A stretch of 25,731 nt of DNA from Lachnospiraceae bacterium (lineage in GTDB: Bacteria > Bacillota_A > Clostridia > Lachnospirales > Lachnospiraceae). Within the stretch, counting starts at the first letter, position 1. Each line of letters opens with the position of its first letter. Below are positions 17,131 through 25,476 of this stretch, piece by piece. The translations under genes and the position numbers were made by a program. The stretch is from the NCBI GenBank assembly GCA_024689605.1, contig JAILDD010000135.1, positions 1 through 25,731 on the forward strand. The letters run 5' to 3'. The notes below the pieces were generated by a model. The model was not told where the DNA came from, ran no database searches, and was given only the letters and a program-made list of their open reading frames with translations.

Positions 17131-17136
17131 TATAAT
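17131..17136 (+). promoter_or_regulatory. Probable -10 of the HTH/RSH operon
   Basis: TATAAT on the plus strand, 56 bases before the GTG start at 17193, in AT-rich sequence. No convincing -35 lies 16-18 bases upstream; a second possible -10 (TATAAA near 17096) also exists, so the true start point is uncertain. Confidence 0.45.
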
Positions 17137-17192
17137 ATATCTCAAATTCTTTTGTAGGATATGCGATTTTTCTTTATGCAGGAGGTGTTACC

Positions 17193-18308
17193 GTGAGCAG
17201 ACAGGAATTTGAAACTCTGGACGAAAGGATCATCGAGACCACTTCAGCAAACCTGCGTCATCTGATAGAGAGGCTTTCCACTACACGCGAAAGATTCGCA
17301 GACCGCCTCGATTACCCGGTTGATCTGATAAATGACTACTGTGACGGCAAGGCAATACCTGACTACAGATTTCTGCTAGCCCTGCGGGACAAGTTTGAGA
17401 TTTCCATTGATGAATTCCTCACACGGACTGACAGTCCCGAAGACATCTATTATGAAAAGATCCGTGAACAGTCCGGCCTGAACACATCCTCCGATGAATT
17501 CCGCGGCCAGTTCGAAAGCGAAAATCCCGAAGAACTGAGCAGGCTCTGCGGAAATTTCTTCTGCTACTACCTTGACACTGAAAACTACAAAGGCAAGGAC
17601 ATGAACCCTGCAGACGCCGCTATGAACTACGGTATCCTTTCCATAATCGAAACCATCACCGTAACCGGCAAGCCCACATATGACTGCGTCGCAATGCTGG
17701 GCAAAAAAAACAGGGAACTGATACGGGATTTAAAAAAGAAACTCGATGCAAGCAAGGGTATAGACGACACCGTTGCCATCCTTACAGACGCACATCTCGG
17801 TAAATACATATACTACGGAAAGATCCGCACATCAACCGACCATTACTATCTTTCTCTTTCCCATGAAAACGAGGACAAGATAGCCATCATACTCCACCGT
17901 CCAAACAGCAGAAAGCCCCAGTATATCGGCGGCATAGGAACAGTCAATTCCGTTTCCCGGGGAAGACAGCACATGCCTACTGTCCAGTTTGTGGGGTTTT
18001 CAAGATATGCTCTTAATATGTCCGAAGAAGACATCTACCATACCATGCTTTTAAACTACCCTAACTATCATGCTACCCAGGAAACAGAGGAGATGATCAG
18101 GACCTTTAAAAATCTCTATATGAATGATGAGAATACCGGTTTCTCCTTCACCGAATCCCAGCGTCAGATACTCATCCAGTCAAATATCGAGAGGATCATA
18201 AAGGAAAGTCTTACAAGAAACCTCATGCGTTATGCCAAGGTTTCCGAGGTAGACGATGACGACTGGTATCACATCATAAAGTACTACGGCATAAAGGATC
18301 AGGCGTAA
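17193..18308 (+). CDS. Unrecognised protein with N-terminal XRE-like helix-turn-helix
   Basis: A 371-residue soluble protein. Residues about 16-82 resemble an XRE/Cro-type DNA-binding domain: several short helices, with RFADRLDYPVDLINDYCDGK as the likely turn and recognition region, then FLLALRDKFEISIDEFLT. The remaining 290 residues I do not recognise; they are mixed alpha/beta with a basic GTVNSVSRGRQHMP stretch and no membrane segments. The start is GTG at 17193, set by the excellent site AGGAGGTG (17180-17187). It is followed after 30 bases by a RelA/SpoT-type gene on the same strand, so both are probably one operon and this protein may regulate, or be regulated with, (p)ppGpp turnover. 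Function unproven; the HTH call is by pattern only. Confidence 0.65.
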   Translation: MSRQEFETLDERIIETTSANLRHLIERLSTTRERFADRLDYPVDLINDYCDGKAIPDYRFLLALRDKFEISIDEFLTRTDSPEDIYYEKIREQSGLNTSSDEFRGQFESENPEELSRLCGNFFCYYLDTENYKGKDMNPADAAMNYGILSIIETITVTGKPTYDCVAMLGKKNRELIRDLKKKLDASKGIDDTVAILTDAHLGKYIYYGKIRTSTDHYYLSLSHENEDKIAIILHRPNSRKPQYIGGIGTVNSVSRGRQHMPTVQFVGFSRYALNMSEEDIYHTMLLNYPNYHATQETEEMIRTFKNLYMNDENTGFSFTESQRQILIQSNIERIIKESLTRNLMRYAKVSEVDDDDWYHIIKYYGIKDQA

Positions 18309-18338
18309 AAGCCGGGTGAACAGGCACGGAGGATCATT

Positions 18339-19871
18339 ATGCACGAAAAAAGCAGGACAATTAAAAAGTTTCTTGAAAAGATGGACAATTACGAGACCGA
18401 CTGCAGCTTTGAAAAGGTGCTGGAAGAGGTCCGTGAACACCATAAATTTTTTGATGAAGAAATGCTGGTCCGCTCCTATAATTATGCCGCCAAGATGCAT
18501 GAAGGCGTATTCAGGAAAAGCGGCGAGCCCTACATCATCCACCCTTTGAGGGTAGCCTACACAGTTGCTCTCTGCGGTGCAGATGCTGATACGGTAACTG
18601 CCGCAATACTTCACGACGTGGTGGAGGACTGCAAGGAAAAAGGCGCTTCCCTGACCGTGCTTGCTGCCGACTACGGCCAGTCCGTAGCTGATATTGTGAA
18701 CGCAGTCACACAGCTGGACAGCCAGACCGACCCCGACCTGTCAAAGGCAGAGCTGGATATCATGTCAGAAGTAAAGATGCAGAGCGTTATGAACCCCAGA
18801 GGCCTGCTGGTAAAGGCTGCTGACCGTATCGATAATCTGAACACCATTGATGCAATGCCCGAGGAAAAACAGCTCAAGAAGGCACAGCGCACCCGTGAGA
18901 TCATACTCCCCATGATAAGGGATGTTGGCGCATACATGCTGGCAGACATCCTTGAAGAGCTCTGTTTCAAGACAGTCTATAAGAGCCTCTGCGGAAAGAT
19001 AAGCGAGAGCTACGACCAGCTCTTAGACATGAGCAGCTACAGCACTGACAAGACACTTGAGCTCATGCGCAAGTGTTTCAACAAAGACGAGGTCTCCACT
19101 CAGGAAAAGTACCACACAGACGCTTTCTGCGGACGTATAGCATATTTCAGTGTCGATAAGAGATACATGATCTCCGTGTTCCGCTATCTGCAGACCATAA
19201 GCGACAATGTAAATGACATACTTGACAGCGGTGTCATGAACCGCCGTAATGTAGCTCTTTACGATCTGATGCTCATTCTTGATGACTCAGTGGCAATAAA
19301 CAATTCCACAGTCTCCAAGCAGGACCTTTTCTTTGCTTACCTTCAGAATGCGCTGATTCCCAATGAAGTTTATGCGATCAAGATAAAAAAGACAACAAAT
19401 GACGTGTCCTCGTATTTCAAGCTCCAGGACAGTTCTCTTAACTCCTACAGACTTTTTGTCCGTACAGAATCCGAGTACTATGACTATTGCTTCGGAAAGA
19501 TCATGATAGATGATGACTCAGTGCTGAATTATGATGTGAATGAAATTGAACCCAGGGATACCTACGTTCCCCGCATTACCGTATTCCGCAAAAACGGACT
19601 CAGGGACACCATCGAAGCAGGTGCCTCAGTTCTGGATTTTGCATTCCAGGTACACACAGACATCGGGCTCCACTTTGCCTATGCACTGATAAACAATTCA
19701 AAAACACAGATGGGTGCCTACACCAGAGTTAATGAAAATGACACCATAGAGATAGTCTGCAACATGAATGTCAGACCTTCCATAGAGTGGTTCAGATATA
19801 TCACTACCAGCAAAGCCAAGGATAAGCTTATACGGTACTTCCAGATGAACCATCTTATTGTCGGTGAATAA
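18339..19871 (+). CDS. RelA/SpoT-homologue: intact HD (p)ppGpp hydrolase, degenerate synthetase, TGS
   Basis: A 510-residue protein. The N-terminal HD domain (about 40-220) has the full RSH hydrolase pattern: RKSGEPYIIHP with His68, ILHDVVED (His92, Asp93, Glu96, Asp97) and ADRIDN (Asp162, Asn166). The middle (about 255-400) sits where the (p)ppGpp synthetase should be but lacks its recognisable catalytic motifs; only fold-like echoes remain (VALYDLMLIL, SSLNSYRLFV). A TGS domain follows (about 412-475, ITVFRKNG through ENDTIEIV). The helical, zinc-finger and ACT regions of full-length RelA/SpoT (about 730 residues) are missing. It should remove the 3' pyrophosphate of (p)ppGpp or a related nucleotide. 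GGAGG lies 6 bases before the ATG. No terminator is visible in the 86 bases to the convergent ATP-grasp gene. Confidence 0.82.
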   Translation: MHEKSRTIKKFLEKMDNYETDCSFEKVLEEVREHHKFFDEEMLVRSYNYAAKMHEGVFRKSGEPYIIHPLRVAYTVALCGADADTVTAAILHDVVEDCKEKGASLTVLAADYGQSVADIVNAVTQLDSQTDPDLSKAELDIMSEVKMQSVMNPRGLLVKAADRIDNLNTIDAMPEEKQLKKAQRTREIILPMIRDVGAYMLADILEELCFKTVYKSLCGKISESYDQLLDMSSYSTDKTLELMRKCFNKDEVSTQEKYHTDAFCGRIAYFSVDKRYMISVFRYLQTISDNVNDILDSGVMNRRNVALYDLMLILDDSVAINNSTVSKQDLFFAYLQNALIPNEVYAIKIKKTTNDVSSYFKLQDSSLNSYRLFVRTESEYYDYCFGKIMIDDDSVLNYDVNEIEPRDTYVPRITVFRKNGLRDTIEAGASVLDFAFQVHTDIGLHFAYALINNSKTQMGAYTRVNENDTIEIVCNMNVRPSIEWFRYITTSKAKDKLIRYFQMNHLIVGE

Positions 19872-19957
19872 ATGCTCCCCCTACATTTTTAACATATCTA
19901 CGTTCTTCGGGGCTATCTGCCGCAAATCACGCTTCACTACCTTCGTTTTGCTGCGAA

Positions 19958-20782
19958 TCATTCGGACGGCGCTTTGGCTCTTGAGGAAATATAATCCACA
20001 TACTCCTCCACCACATCAATATCCGTATATTTATACAGCATCCTGGAACCGACCACATCCTCGATTTCGTTGAAGACGAGCTCGCCATGGTCAAATATAA
20101 AGTCTATTCCGCAGTGGCCTATGTCAAGGCCGTCAGTAAGCTTTTCCACTGTTTCTATTTCTGTTTTTGAAAGCGTATAAACAGCTGCACTGCCCCCCAG
20201 GGAAAAATTGCTGCGGAAATCATTTTCTGATGTACGGAGCATGGCGGCAGTAATCTTATTGCCGGTTATATATACCCTGAGATCCCTGCCAATATCTGAA
20301 GCGACTTTCTGATATATCCATTTGGTATCCGACGATGTTTCTGCCACAGACAAAGCAGAAATAAGATCCTGCTCATTCTCAATTAAAAAGACCTCTTTTC
20401 CGCCGTGACCGTCCCTGCTCTTCATGACAAAAGGATAATCAAGGCCGTCTGCTGTTTCGAATGTAGGCATCACTCTTATCCCCTTTTCTGCTGCATAATT
20501 CACAGCCGCAAGCTTATCATTTCCCAGTCTGCATATCTGCGAATTATTGAATACGGGAATATTCATTTTCTCGCACTCCAGGGCAACACTCACATCCCGG
20601 GAACGGTTTATAACTATATCCGCAGTCACACACTCCACAGGCATTTCCGGTGCCGCAAAGAAAACATCCGGCGTGATCAGCTCAAGATTGATATTTCTTT
20701 TAGCACATGAACGGAAATACATATCTATGTATGCACGGTTGTATTCTATATCCTCTTTCTGATAGATAAGATACCAATTCAT
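19958..20782 (-). CDS. ATP-grasp ligase, RimK-like (second of a pair)
   Basis: A 274-residue soluble protein with the ATP-grasp plan. An N-terminal region ends in the RLGNDKLAAVNYAAEKGIRVMPT linker typical of RimK-type enzymes. The ATP-binding lysines lie in DYPFVMKSRDGHGGKEVFL, a basic segment DLRVYITGNKI follows, and C-terminal acidic metal ligands lie in HCGIDFIFDHGELVFNEIED. Such enzymes join a carboxylate to an amine through an acyl-phosphate. Its closing motif (NEIEDVVGS) differs from the ExN of RimK/LysX and from its partner. Its ATG overlaps the stop of the partner gene by one base (TGATG), so the two proteins are co-translated and may work in sequence or as a heteromer. No peptide precursor or carrier gene is visible beside it; substrate unknown. 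Confidence 0.82.
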   Translation of the reverse strand: MNWYLIYQKEDIEYNRAYIDMYFRSCAKRNINLELITPDVFFAAPEMPVECVTADIVINRSRDVSVALECEKMNIPVFNNSQICRLGNDKLAAVNYAAEKGIRVMPTFETADGLDYPFVMKSRDGHGGKEVFLIENEQDLISALSVAETSSDTKWIYQKVASDIGRDLRVYITGNKITAAMLRTSENDFRSNFSLGGSAAVYTLSKTEIETVEKLTDGLDIGHCGIDFIFDHGELVFNEIEDVVGSRMLYKYTDIDVVEEYVDYISSRAKAPSE

Positions 20783-21657
20783 CAGCTCATTCTCGACTTT
20801 ATATGCCTTATGATATACTCCGCCGCATTTATTCCGGTGCAGTCGTAGAGATTCTTAAAGTGTGCATTTGAATTAACCTCGCAGAGCACCGGCCCTTCTG
20901 CCCCGAAAAGGATATCTACCCCGGCAAAGTCAAGCTGCAAGGCACGGCATGCTTTTACAGCCATCTCTTTCATTTCTTCAGACGGGTCAAAGGGTTCCAT
21001 ATTTCCGCCATTTGTTATGTTTGCCCTGAAGTCATTTTCATTAAAACGTTTCATAGCCGCTATCACATCATCACCCACAACCTGCAATCTGGTATCCTTT
21101 CCCTTTGATGCAGCAATATACTCCTGTAAAATGTACGGTCTTTCACCGGTCTCAACTATCTGTTCCTCTAGTTTTTCCGGCGAGTCCATCAAATATACCT
21201 GCGCACCAAATGATCCCAGACATTCCTTCATTACCATCGGAAAGCCCAGCCGGTCAGATGCACTTTTAATGAGTCTGTCCGGAAGGAGTCCGTCTGCATG
21301 GAATTTTTTTGGTGATATAAAGGTATCCGGCTGTCTGATACCGCAGCCCTTAAGCCTTAGATATGTCAAGGATTTATCATCACAGTCTGCGATAGCCTGC
21401 GCCCTGTTAAACAGCCTTAAGCCTTCCCTTTCCAGTTCATACGCAAGCTTTATATCCTTGTCCCAGAACAAGACGAAATCAGGCCTTTCTGCCGTCTTAA
21501 TATCATAATCATTCAGGGCAAGCTTTTCCCATACTGCTGCATTTGATATGCATTCAAGCCTGACATTCTCCTGCACCGCAGCAGCTTCAAGCATTTCAAA
21601 AAGCTCCCTGAATTTATCACTTTTTACGAATTCATTTACAACCAGCCAGCCCTTCAT
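20782..21657 (-). CDS. ATP-grasp ligase, RimK/LysX-like (first of a pair)
   Basis: A 291-residue soluble ATP-grasp protein. It shows the central SLTYLRLKGCGIRQPDTF linker, the nucleotide-binding lysine in GFPMVMKECLGSFGAQV, the DTRLQVVGDDVIAAMKR segment and the metal-binding end DFAGVDILFGAEGPVLCEVN (about 243-262). The tail HFKNLYDCTGINAAEYI resembles LysX/RimK-type amino-acid ligases. By family it should form an amide bond using ATP, but the acceptor cannot be read from sequence. GGAGG lies 8 bases before the ATG. It follows the terminator at 21687-21721, so the pair probably has its own promoter in the short upstream region, which I could not resolve. Overlaps its partner by one base. Confidence 0.85.
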   Translation of the reverse strand: MKGWLVVNEFVKSDKFRELFEMLEAAAVQENVRLECISNAAVWEKLALNDYDIKTAERPDFVLFWDKDIKLAYELEREGLRLFNRAQAIADCDDKSLTYLRLKGCGIRQPDTFISPKKFHADGLLPDRLIKSASDRLGFPMVMKECLGSFGAQVYLMDSPEKLEEQIVETGERPYILQEYIAASKGKDTRLQVVGDDVIAAMKRFNENDFRANITNGGNMEPFDPSEEMKEMAVKACRALQLDFAGVDILFGAEGPVLCEVNSNAHFKNLYDCTGINAAEYIIRHIKSRMS

Positions 21658-21686
21658 TGTACGCTCCTCCGTGCCTCCCTGTTCAT

Positions 21687-21721
21687 AAAAAACGGATAAC
21701 CACGCTTCCCGCAGCTATCCG
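21687..21721 (-). terminator. Intrinsic terminator after the sirtuin gene
   Basis: On the minus strand an 11-bp stem (arms 21711-21721 and 21693-21703, seven Watson-Crick and four G-U pairs) with a 7-base loop is followed directly by six Ts (21692-21687). It lies 34 bases after the sirtuin stop codon and separates it from the ATP-grasp pair. Confidence 0.8.
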
Positions 21722-21754
21722 CTATGTTTAGTTAAACCTATACAACCTACGCTC

Positions 21755-22498
21755 TTACACATGAAGCTGTGAGAATATCTCGCCTATCTTTCCGTGGAAA
21801 ACATAATCAGCAACAGAGTCCCTGTCGGTAGGATCGCGGTTTATGAGCACAAGCTTCTTGCCTCTGTAATAGTCAACAAGCCCTGCAGCCGGGTAAACCA
21901 CTAACGATGTCCCGCCTATTATCAGCATGTCCGCATTGGTTATGGCCCTGATTGCACCCTGCATGACATCCATGTCCAGACCTTCCTCGTAAAGCACCAC
22001 ATCAGGCTTTATATCGCCGCCACAGGAACATTTAGGCACGCCCCGGGATGTGAATATCTCTTCAGCTGAATGCTGCTTATGGCAGTTTAAGCAGAAGTTA
22101 CGGAGCACCGATCCGTGCAGCTCATATACAGCCTTTGAACCGGCTGACTGGTGAAGACCGTCAATATTCTGGGTCACTACAGCCTTAAGCTTCCCTGCAG
22201 CTTCGAGTTCTGCCAGAAACTTATGTGCTGCATTAGGTTCTGCCTTAGGAACCTCCGGAGTTCCAACAACCTTAAGCAGAAGCTTATCACGGTAAAACTC
22301 ATAAAATTCTTCCTTATGGGTCACATAGAAGCTATGGGAAAGCATGGTTTCAGGCGGATACTTGAATTTCTGATGATAAAGGCCGTCCACGCTCCTGAAA
22401 TCAGGTATGCCGCTTTCCGTGGAAACACCGGCACCGCCGAAGAAAACTATGTTGTTTGAACTGTCTATAAGTTCCTGCAATTTTTCAATATCCGACAT
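21755..22498 (-). CDS. Sirtuin: NAD-dependent protein deacylase
   Basis: A 247-residue Sir2-family protein that removes acyl groups from lysines using NAD+, releasing nicotinamide and O-acyl-ADP-ribose. NAD-binding GGAGVSTESGIPDFRS is at 21-36, TQNIDGLH at 109-116 and the catalytic His128 in ELHGS. The structural zinc site has Cys136-x2-Cys139 and Cys157-x-Cys159, and GTSLVVYPAAGL follows at 196-207. All key residues are present and the length fits the bacterial CobB/SrtN type. GAGGAGG lies 7 bases before the ATG. It is 37 bases downstream of aspS, probably in the same transcript, and ends at a clear terminator. Whether it prefers acetyl or longer acyl groups cannot be decided by eye. Confidence 0.96.
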   Translation of the reverse strand: MSDIEKLQELIDSSNNIVFFGGAGVSTESGIPDFRSVDGLYHQKFKYPPETMLSHSFYVTHKEEFYEFYRDKLLLKVVGTPEVPKAEPNAAHKFLAELEAAGKLKAVVTQNIDGLHQSAGSKAVYELHGSVLRNFCLNCHKQHSAEEIFTSRGVPKCSCGGDIKPDVVLYEEGLDMDVMQGAIRAITNADMLIIGGTSLVVYPAAGLVDYYRGKKLVLINRDPTDRDSVADYVFHGKIGEIFSQLHV

Positions 22499-22535
22499 AC
22501 GTAACCCTCCTCTGCTTCATATTTTTTTATCTTTA

Positions 22536-24296
22536 TTATTCCTCTACATCCTTCACGGCTATATGGATCTCATCAAGCTGCTTCTGCTCTACTGTCGCAG
22601 GTGCTCCCATCATTATGTCCTGAGCCTGCTTGTTCATGGGGAAGGGAATGATCTCTCTGATAGAGTCCTCGCCCACAAGAAGCATAACCATTCGGTCAAC
22701 ACCGGGTGCTATACCTGCGTGAGGCGGTGCACCATAACAGAATGCATTATACATAGCAGGGAACTTAGCCTTCACATCATCCTCGCCAAGTCCCACAAGC
22801 TTGAATGCCTTGACCATTATCTCAGGATCATGGTTTCTCACAGCACCGCTGGAAAGTTCCACACCATTGCAGACCAGATCGTACTGGTATGCCAGTATGC
22901 TTAAAGGATCTTCAGCATCAAGAGCCTCTGCCCCTCCCTGAGGCATGGAGAACGGGTTATGGCAGAACTCAAGCTCCCCTGATTCCTCGCCAATCTCATA
23001 CATAGGGAAATCAACTATCCAGCAGAATTCATAACATTCCTTGTCAAAATGTCCCTCGGACGCCTGACCGAGAACCCGTCTCAGCACACCTGCAGTCTTT
23101 ATGGCAGCACCCTTTTTGCCGGCACTTACGGCAACAAAGCTTCCGGGCTTTAATCCCAGTTTTTCATTAAGCTCTGCCTTTATGTCCACAAGGAATTTTG
23201 ATATTCCGCCAACATACTCACCGTTTTCATCTACCCTGAACCAGTAAGACTTGTTGCCGCTCTCTGTCTCAACATCAGCGATCATCTTGTCTATCTCTTT
23301 GCGGGTAGCCTTGTATCCGTCAGTTACAACAGCCTTTATAACCGCATCCTTGAAAGGCTCAAATTCTGTCCGTCCAAGAAGCTCTGTCACATCCTGAACT
23401 ATCAGGTCTATACGCAGGTCAGGCTTGTCCGTTCCATACTTCTCCAGGCTCTCAAGATAAGGAATACGCTTGAAAGGAACCTGTGATGCTCTGTTGTATG
23501 TTCCGTATTTTTCAAATACAGGGGGAAGCACCTTTTCAATAACACTAAACACATCTTCCTGTCCTGCAAAAGCCATCTCCATATCAAGCTGGTAGAACTC
23601 TCCGGGGCTCCTGTCTGCCCTGGCATCTTCATCCCTGAAGCAGGGGGCTATCTGGAAATATCTGTCAAAGCCCGATGCCATAAGGATCTGCTTAAACTGC
23701 TGGGGTGCCTGGGGCAGTGCATAAAAATGTCCCGGGAATTTTCTTGAAGGCACAAGATAATCCCTTGCGCCTTCCGGTGATGAACAGGTAAGTATCGGGG
23801 TAGTGATCTCAGTAAAGTCCTCAGCATTCATGCGTTGTCTAAGTTCAGACACAACCTTGCTTCTGAGCAGTATCTTATCCTTAACCTCAGGATTCCTGAG
23901 ATCCAGATATCTGTACTTCAGTCTGAAGTTTTCATCAGCATTTCTTGACTGTCTGATCTCAAAGGGAAGTTCATTATAAATACACTTTCCAAGTATCTTT
24001 ACATCTGTGGGAACCACTTCTATTTCACCTGTAGCAAGCTTGTCGGTCTTATTGGAACGTTCCCTTACCACACCGGTAACCTGTATGGTGGATTCCTTAT
24101 TGATTCCGTCTAATTTTGAAAGCATTTCCTCATCTTCAAATACTATCTGAGTCACGCCGTAAAAATCCCTGAGAATCAGGAAAGCGAGATTTTTACTCAC
24201 CTGCCTAAGGTTTTCATACCAACCGGCAAGGGTAACAGTCTTTCCTGCATCGGAAAGTCTCAGTTCATTACAGGTATGTGTTCTTGATTGTATCAT
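22536..24296 (-). CDS. aspS: Aspartyl-tRNA synthetase, bacterial type
   Basis: A 586-residue class IIb synthetase of normal bacterial length. It has the N-terminal OB-fold anticodon domain (GWYENLRQVSKNLAFLILRD), the catalytic core with LPQAPQQFKQILMASGFDRYFQIAPCFRDEDARADR, the bacterial insertion (GAD) domain (about 290-420) and motif 3 GIAPGVDRMVMLLVGEDSIREIIPFP near the C-terminus. It charges tRNA-Asp; whether it also charges tRNA-Asn (non-discriminating) cannot be settled from the window, and no gatCAB or asnS gene is present here. AGGAG lies 7 bases before the ATG. It is flanked by a 151-residue protein gene 75 bases upstream and the sirtuin 37 bases downstream. No T-box leader is seen. 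Confidence 0.97.
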   Translation of the reverse strand: MIQSRTHTCNELRLSDAGKTVTLAGWYENLRQVSKNLAFLILRDFYGVTQIVFEDEEMLSKLDGINKESTIQVTGVVRERSNKTDKLATGEIEVVPTDVKILGKCIYNELPFEIRQSRNADENFRLKYRYLDLRNPEVKDKILLRSKVVSELRQRMNAEDFTEITTPILTCSSPEGARDYLVPSRKFPGHFYALPQAPQQFKQILMASGFDRYFQIAPCFRDEDARADRSPGEFYQLDMEMAFAGQEDVFSVIEKVLPPVFEKYGTYNRASQVPFKRIPYLESLEKYGTDKPDLRIDLIVQDVTELLGRTEFEPFKDAVIKAVVTDGYKATRKEIDKMIADVETESGNKSYWFRVDENGEYVGGISKFLVDIKAELNEKLGLKPGSFVAVSAGKKGAAIKTAGVLRRVLGQASEGHFDKECYEFCWIVDFPMYEIGEESGELEFCHNPFSMPQGGAEALDAEDPLSILAYQYDLVCNGVELSSGAVRNHDPEIMVKAFKLVGLGEDDVKAKFPAMYNAFCYGAPPHAGIAPGVDRMVMLLVGEDSIREIIPFPMNKQAQDIMMGAPATVEQKQLDEIHIAVKDVEE

Positions 24297-24371
24297 TTTG
24301 TCTCTCCTATTTTCCTAACTGAACAGGCCAGCTGCAGCCTTCACAGTTACATTATTAACTATCTTAATCGT

Positions 24372-24827
24372 TCATCGTAAATTATCTATCTTTATGATAA
24401 CATCATCATTTTTCTGAAAGACCATTATGTTCTCACCTTCGTAAACCGATACCAGTCCCGTTTTGTTGAAAATCCTGACCTCATCGCTAAACTGAAACCT
24501 GTGAAGCACGCCCTCTTTTGAACTGAGGTCATACTTAAAGTCTTCCGTCGGACGAAGTATATATGCCGGATGTGGCGAGTTTCTGTCAATAACAGTCCAG
24601 ATCTTTGCGGTAAGGTCACCGTTCCGCCCCACAAAGATCAGGTATTCATCACCTGGTGCAGTGATCATAAAAGTCTCCTCACTCTCCCAGTAATGCTTGT
24701 ATGTAACACGGACAAACGCCGACTCCTCCATCCATTTATCAATCTCCTCACGGCTCATGGTCCGCCGTTCGATCTGTTTGCTGGACATTGGTCTCCGGCT
24801 TGTAAATATATTTTCATTATCACTCAC
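24372..24827 (-). CDS. Unrecognised 151-residue protein
   Basis: I do not recognise this protein. It is soluble, charged and mainly beta-rich after a helical, basic N-terminal part (SSKQIERRTMSREEIDKWMEESAF). It has no membrane segment, signal peptide or Cys pairs; the strand-rich tail (VRIFNKTGLVSVYEGENIMVFQKNDDVIIKID) suggests a small beta-barrel or similar fold. I chose GTG at 24827 because GGAGGGG lies 6 bases before it; the ATG at 24842 overlaps that site and has none of its own. An extended -10 promoter lies about 35 bases upstream. It sits between recU and aspS on the same strand. Confidence 0.7.
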   Translation of the reverse strand: MSDNENIFTSRRPMSSKQIERRTMSREEIDKWMEESAFVRVTYKHYWESEETFMITAPGDEYLIFVGRNGDLTAKIWTVIDRNSPHPAYILRPTEDFKYDLSSKEGVLHRFQFSDEVRIFNKTGLVSVYEGENIMVFQKNDDVIIKIDNLR

Positions 24828-24860
24828 AACGTACCCCTCCATACTGATCGCGACCGGTTA

Positions 24861-24869
24861 ATTATAGCA
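24861..24869 (-). promoter_or_regulatory. Extended -10 promoter upstream of the 151-residue protein gene
   Basis: Minus-strand TGCTATAAT is a perfect extended -10 in the gap after recU. A -35 at 17-base spacing is weak. It could drive the unknown gene and, through it, aspS and the sirtuin gene. Confidence 0.6.
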
Positions 24870-24924
24870 TAATCAAGGGATTTCTGCCATCCATAGCTCA
24901 TATTTTGGATATCGCATTCTCCGT

Positions 24925-25464
24925 TTATTCTTCATTCTGCAGGTCGAGATATTTATTTACCATATCCAGATAAGGAACAAAAAGATCTCGCTTTTTAGGC
25001 AATATCCATTCAGGATCCAATTCATCAAAGCGAAAGCTTTTCCGCCCGCCCTTCTTTGCCCTCTCCCAAAAAGGCATGAGGTCATCTATGCTCAGGTAAT
25101 AGTACATATCACGCTTTGAATAATTGATCAGAAAAAAAGCCACACCCTTCTGCCGCTTAAAATCCAGCATAAAATTCACCTGGTGTTCATGAATATTCTG
25201 AAGCGAAAAAGTATCCGTTGCAGATTCTTTTGCATCAAAGCATAGCGGAAAGCCCTGTACTACACCGATATAATCCACGGTACTTTTCTGGTCAAAATAA
25301 GCAAGGGTGATATGGCTTGTCTCTTTGTCAATCCTGATAGGCGTAATGGGTGTGGGAATCTTCTGCACCAGCGCAAGACCGCCATCCCTGTACTTTTCAT
25401 TTGTCCTGTTGATCATTTCCTCAAAGGCTGAGCCTCTGAGACCTCTGGATGACCAGGTTGCCAT
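24925..25464 (-). CDS. recU: Holliday junction resolvase RecU
   Basis: RecU cuts four-way DNA junctions during recombination and chromosome segregation in Firmicutes, replacing RuvC. The 179-residue protein shows the N-terminal RGLRGSAFEEMINRTNEKY, the nuclease core KSTVDYIGVVQGFPLCFDAKES with its acidic metal ligands, and the HQVNFMLDFKRQKGVAFFLINY segment. Length is slightly shorter than Bacillus RecU, mainly at the N-terminus, which is common in clostridia. GGAGG lies 6 bases before the ATG. It starts 12 bases after the stop of the patatin-like gene and probably shares its transcript; the usual penicillin-binding-protein neighbour is not seen here. Confidence 0.95.
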   Translation of the reverse strand: MATWSSRGLRGSAFEEMINRTNEKYRDGGLALVQKIPTPITPIRIDKETSHITLAYFDQKSTVDYIGVVQGFPLCFDAKESATDTFSLQNIHEHQVNFMLDFKRQKGVAFFLINYSKRDMYYYLSIDDLMPFWERAKKGGRKSFRFDELDPEWILPKKRDLFVPYLDMVNKYLDLQNEE

Positions 25465-25476
25465 ATGTGACCTCCC

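Noticed and set aside
19872..19957. Graspetide-type precursor peptide next to the ATP-grasp pair
   Set aside because: Neither this gap nor 21658-21754 contains a small open frame with a ribosome site and a repeated Thr/Ser-Glu/Asp core.
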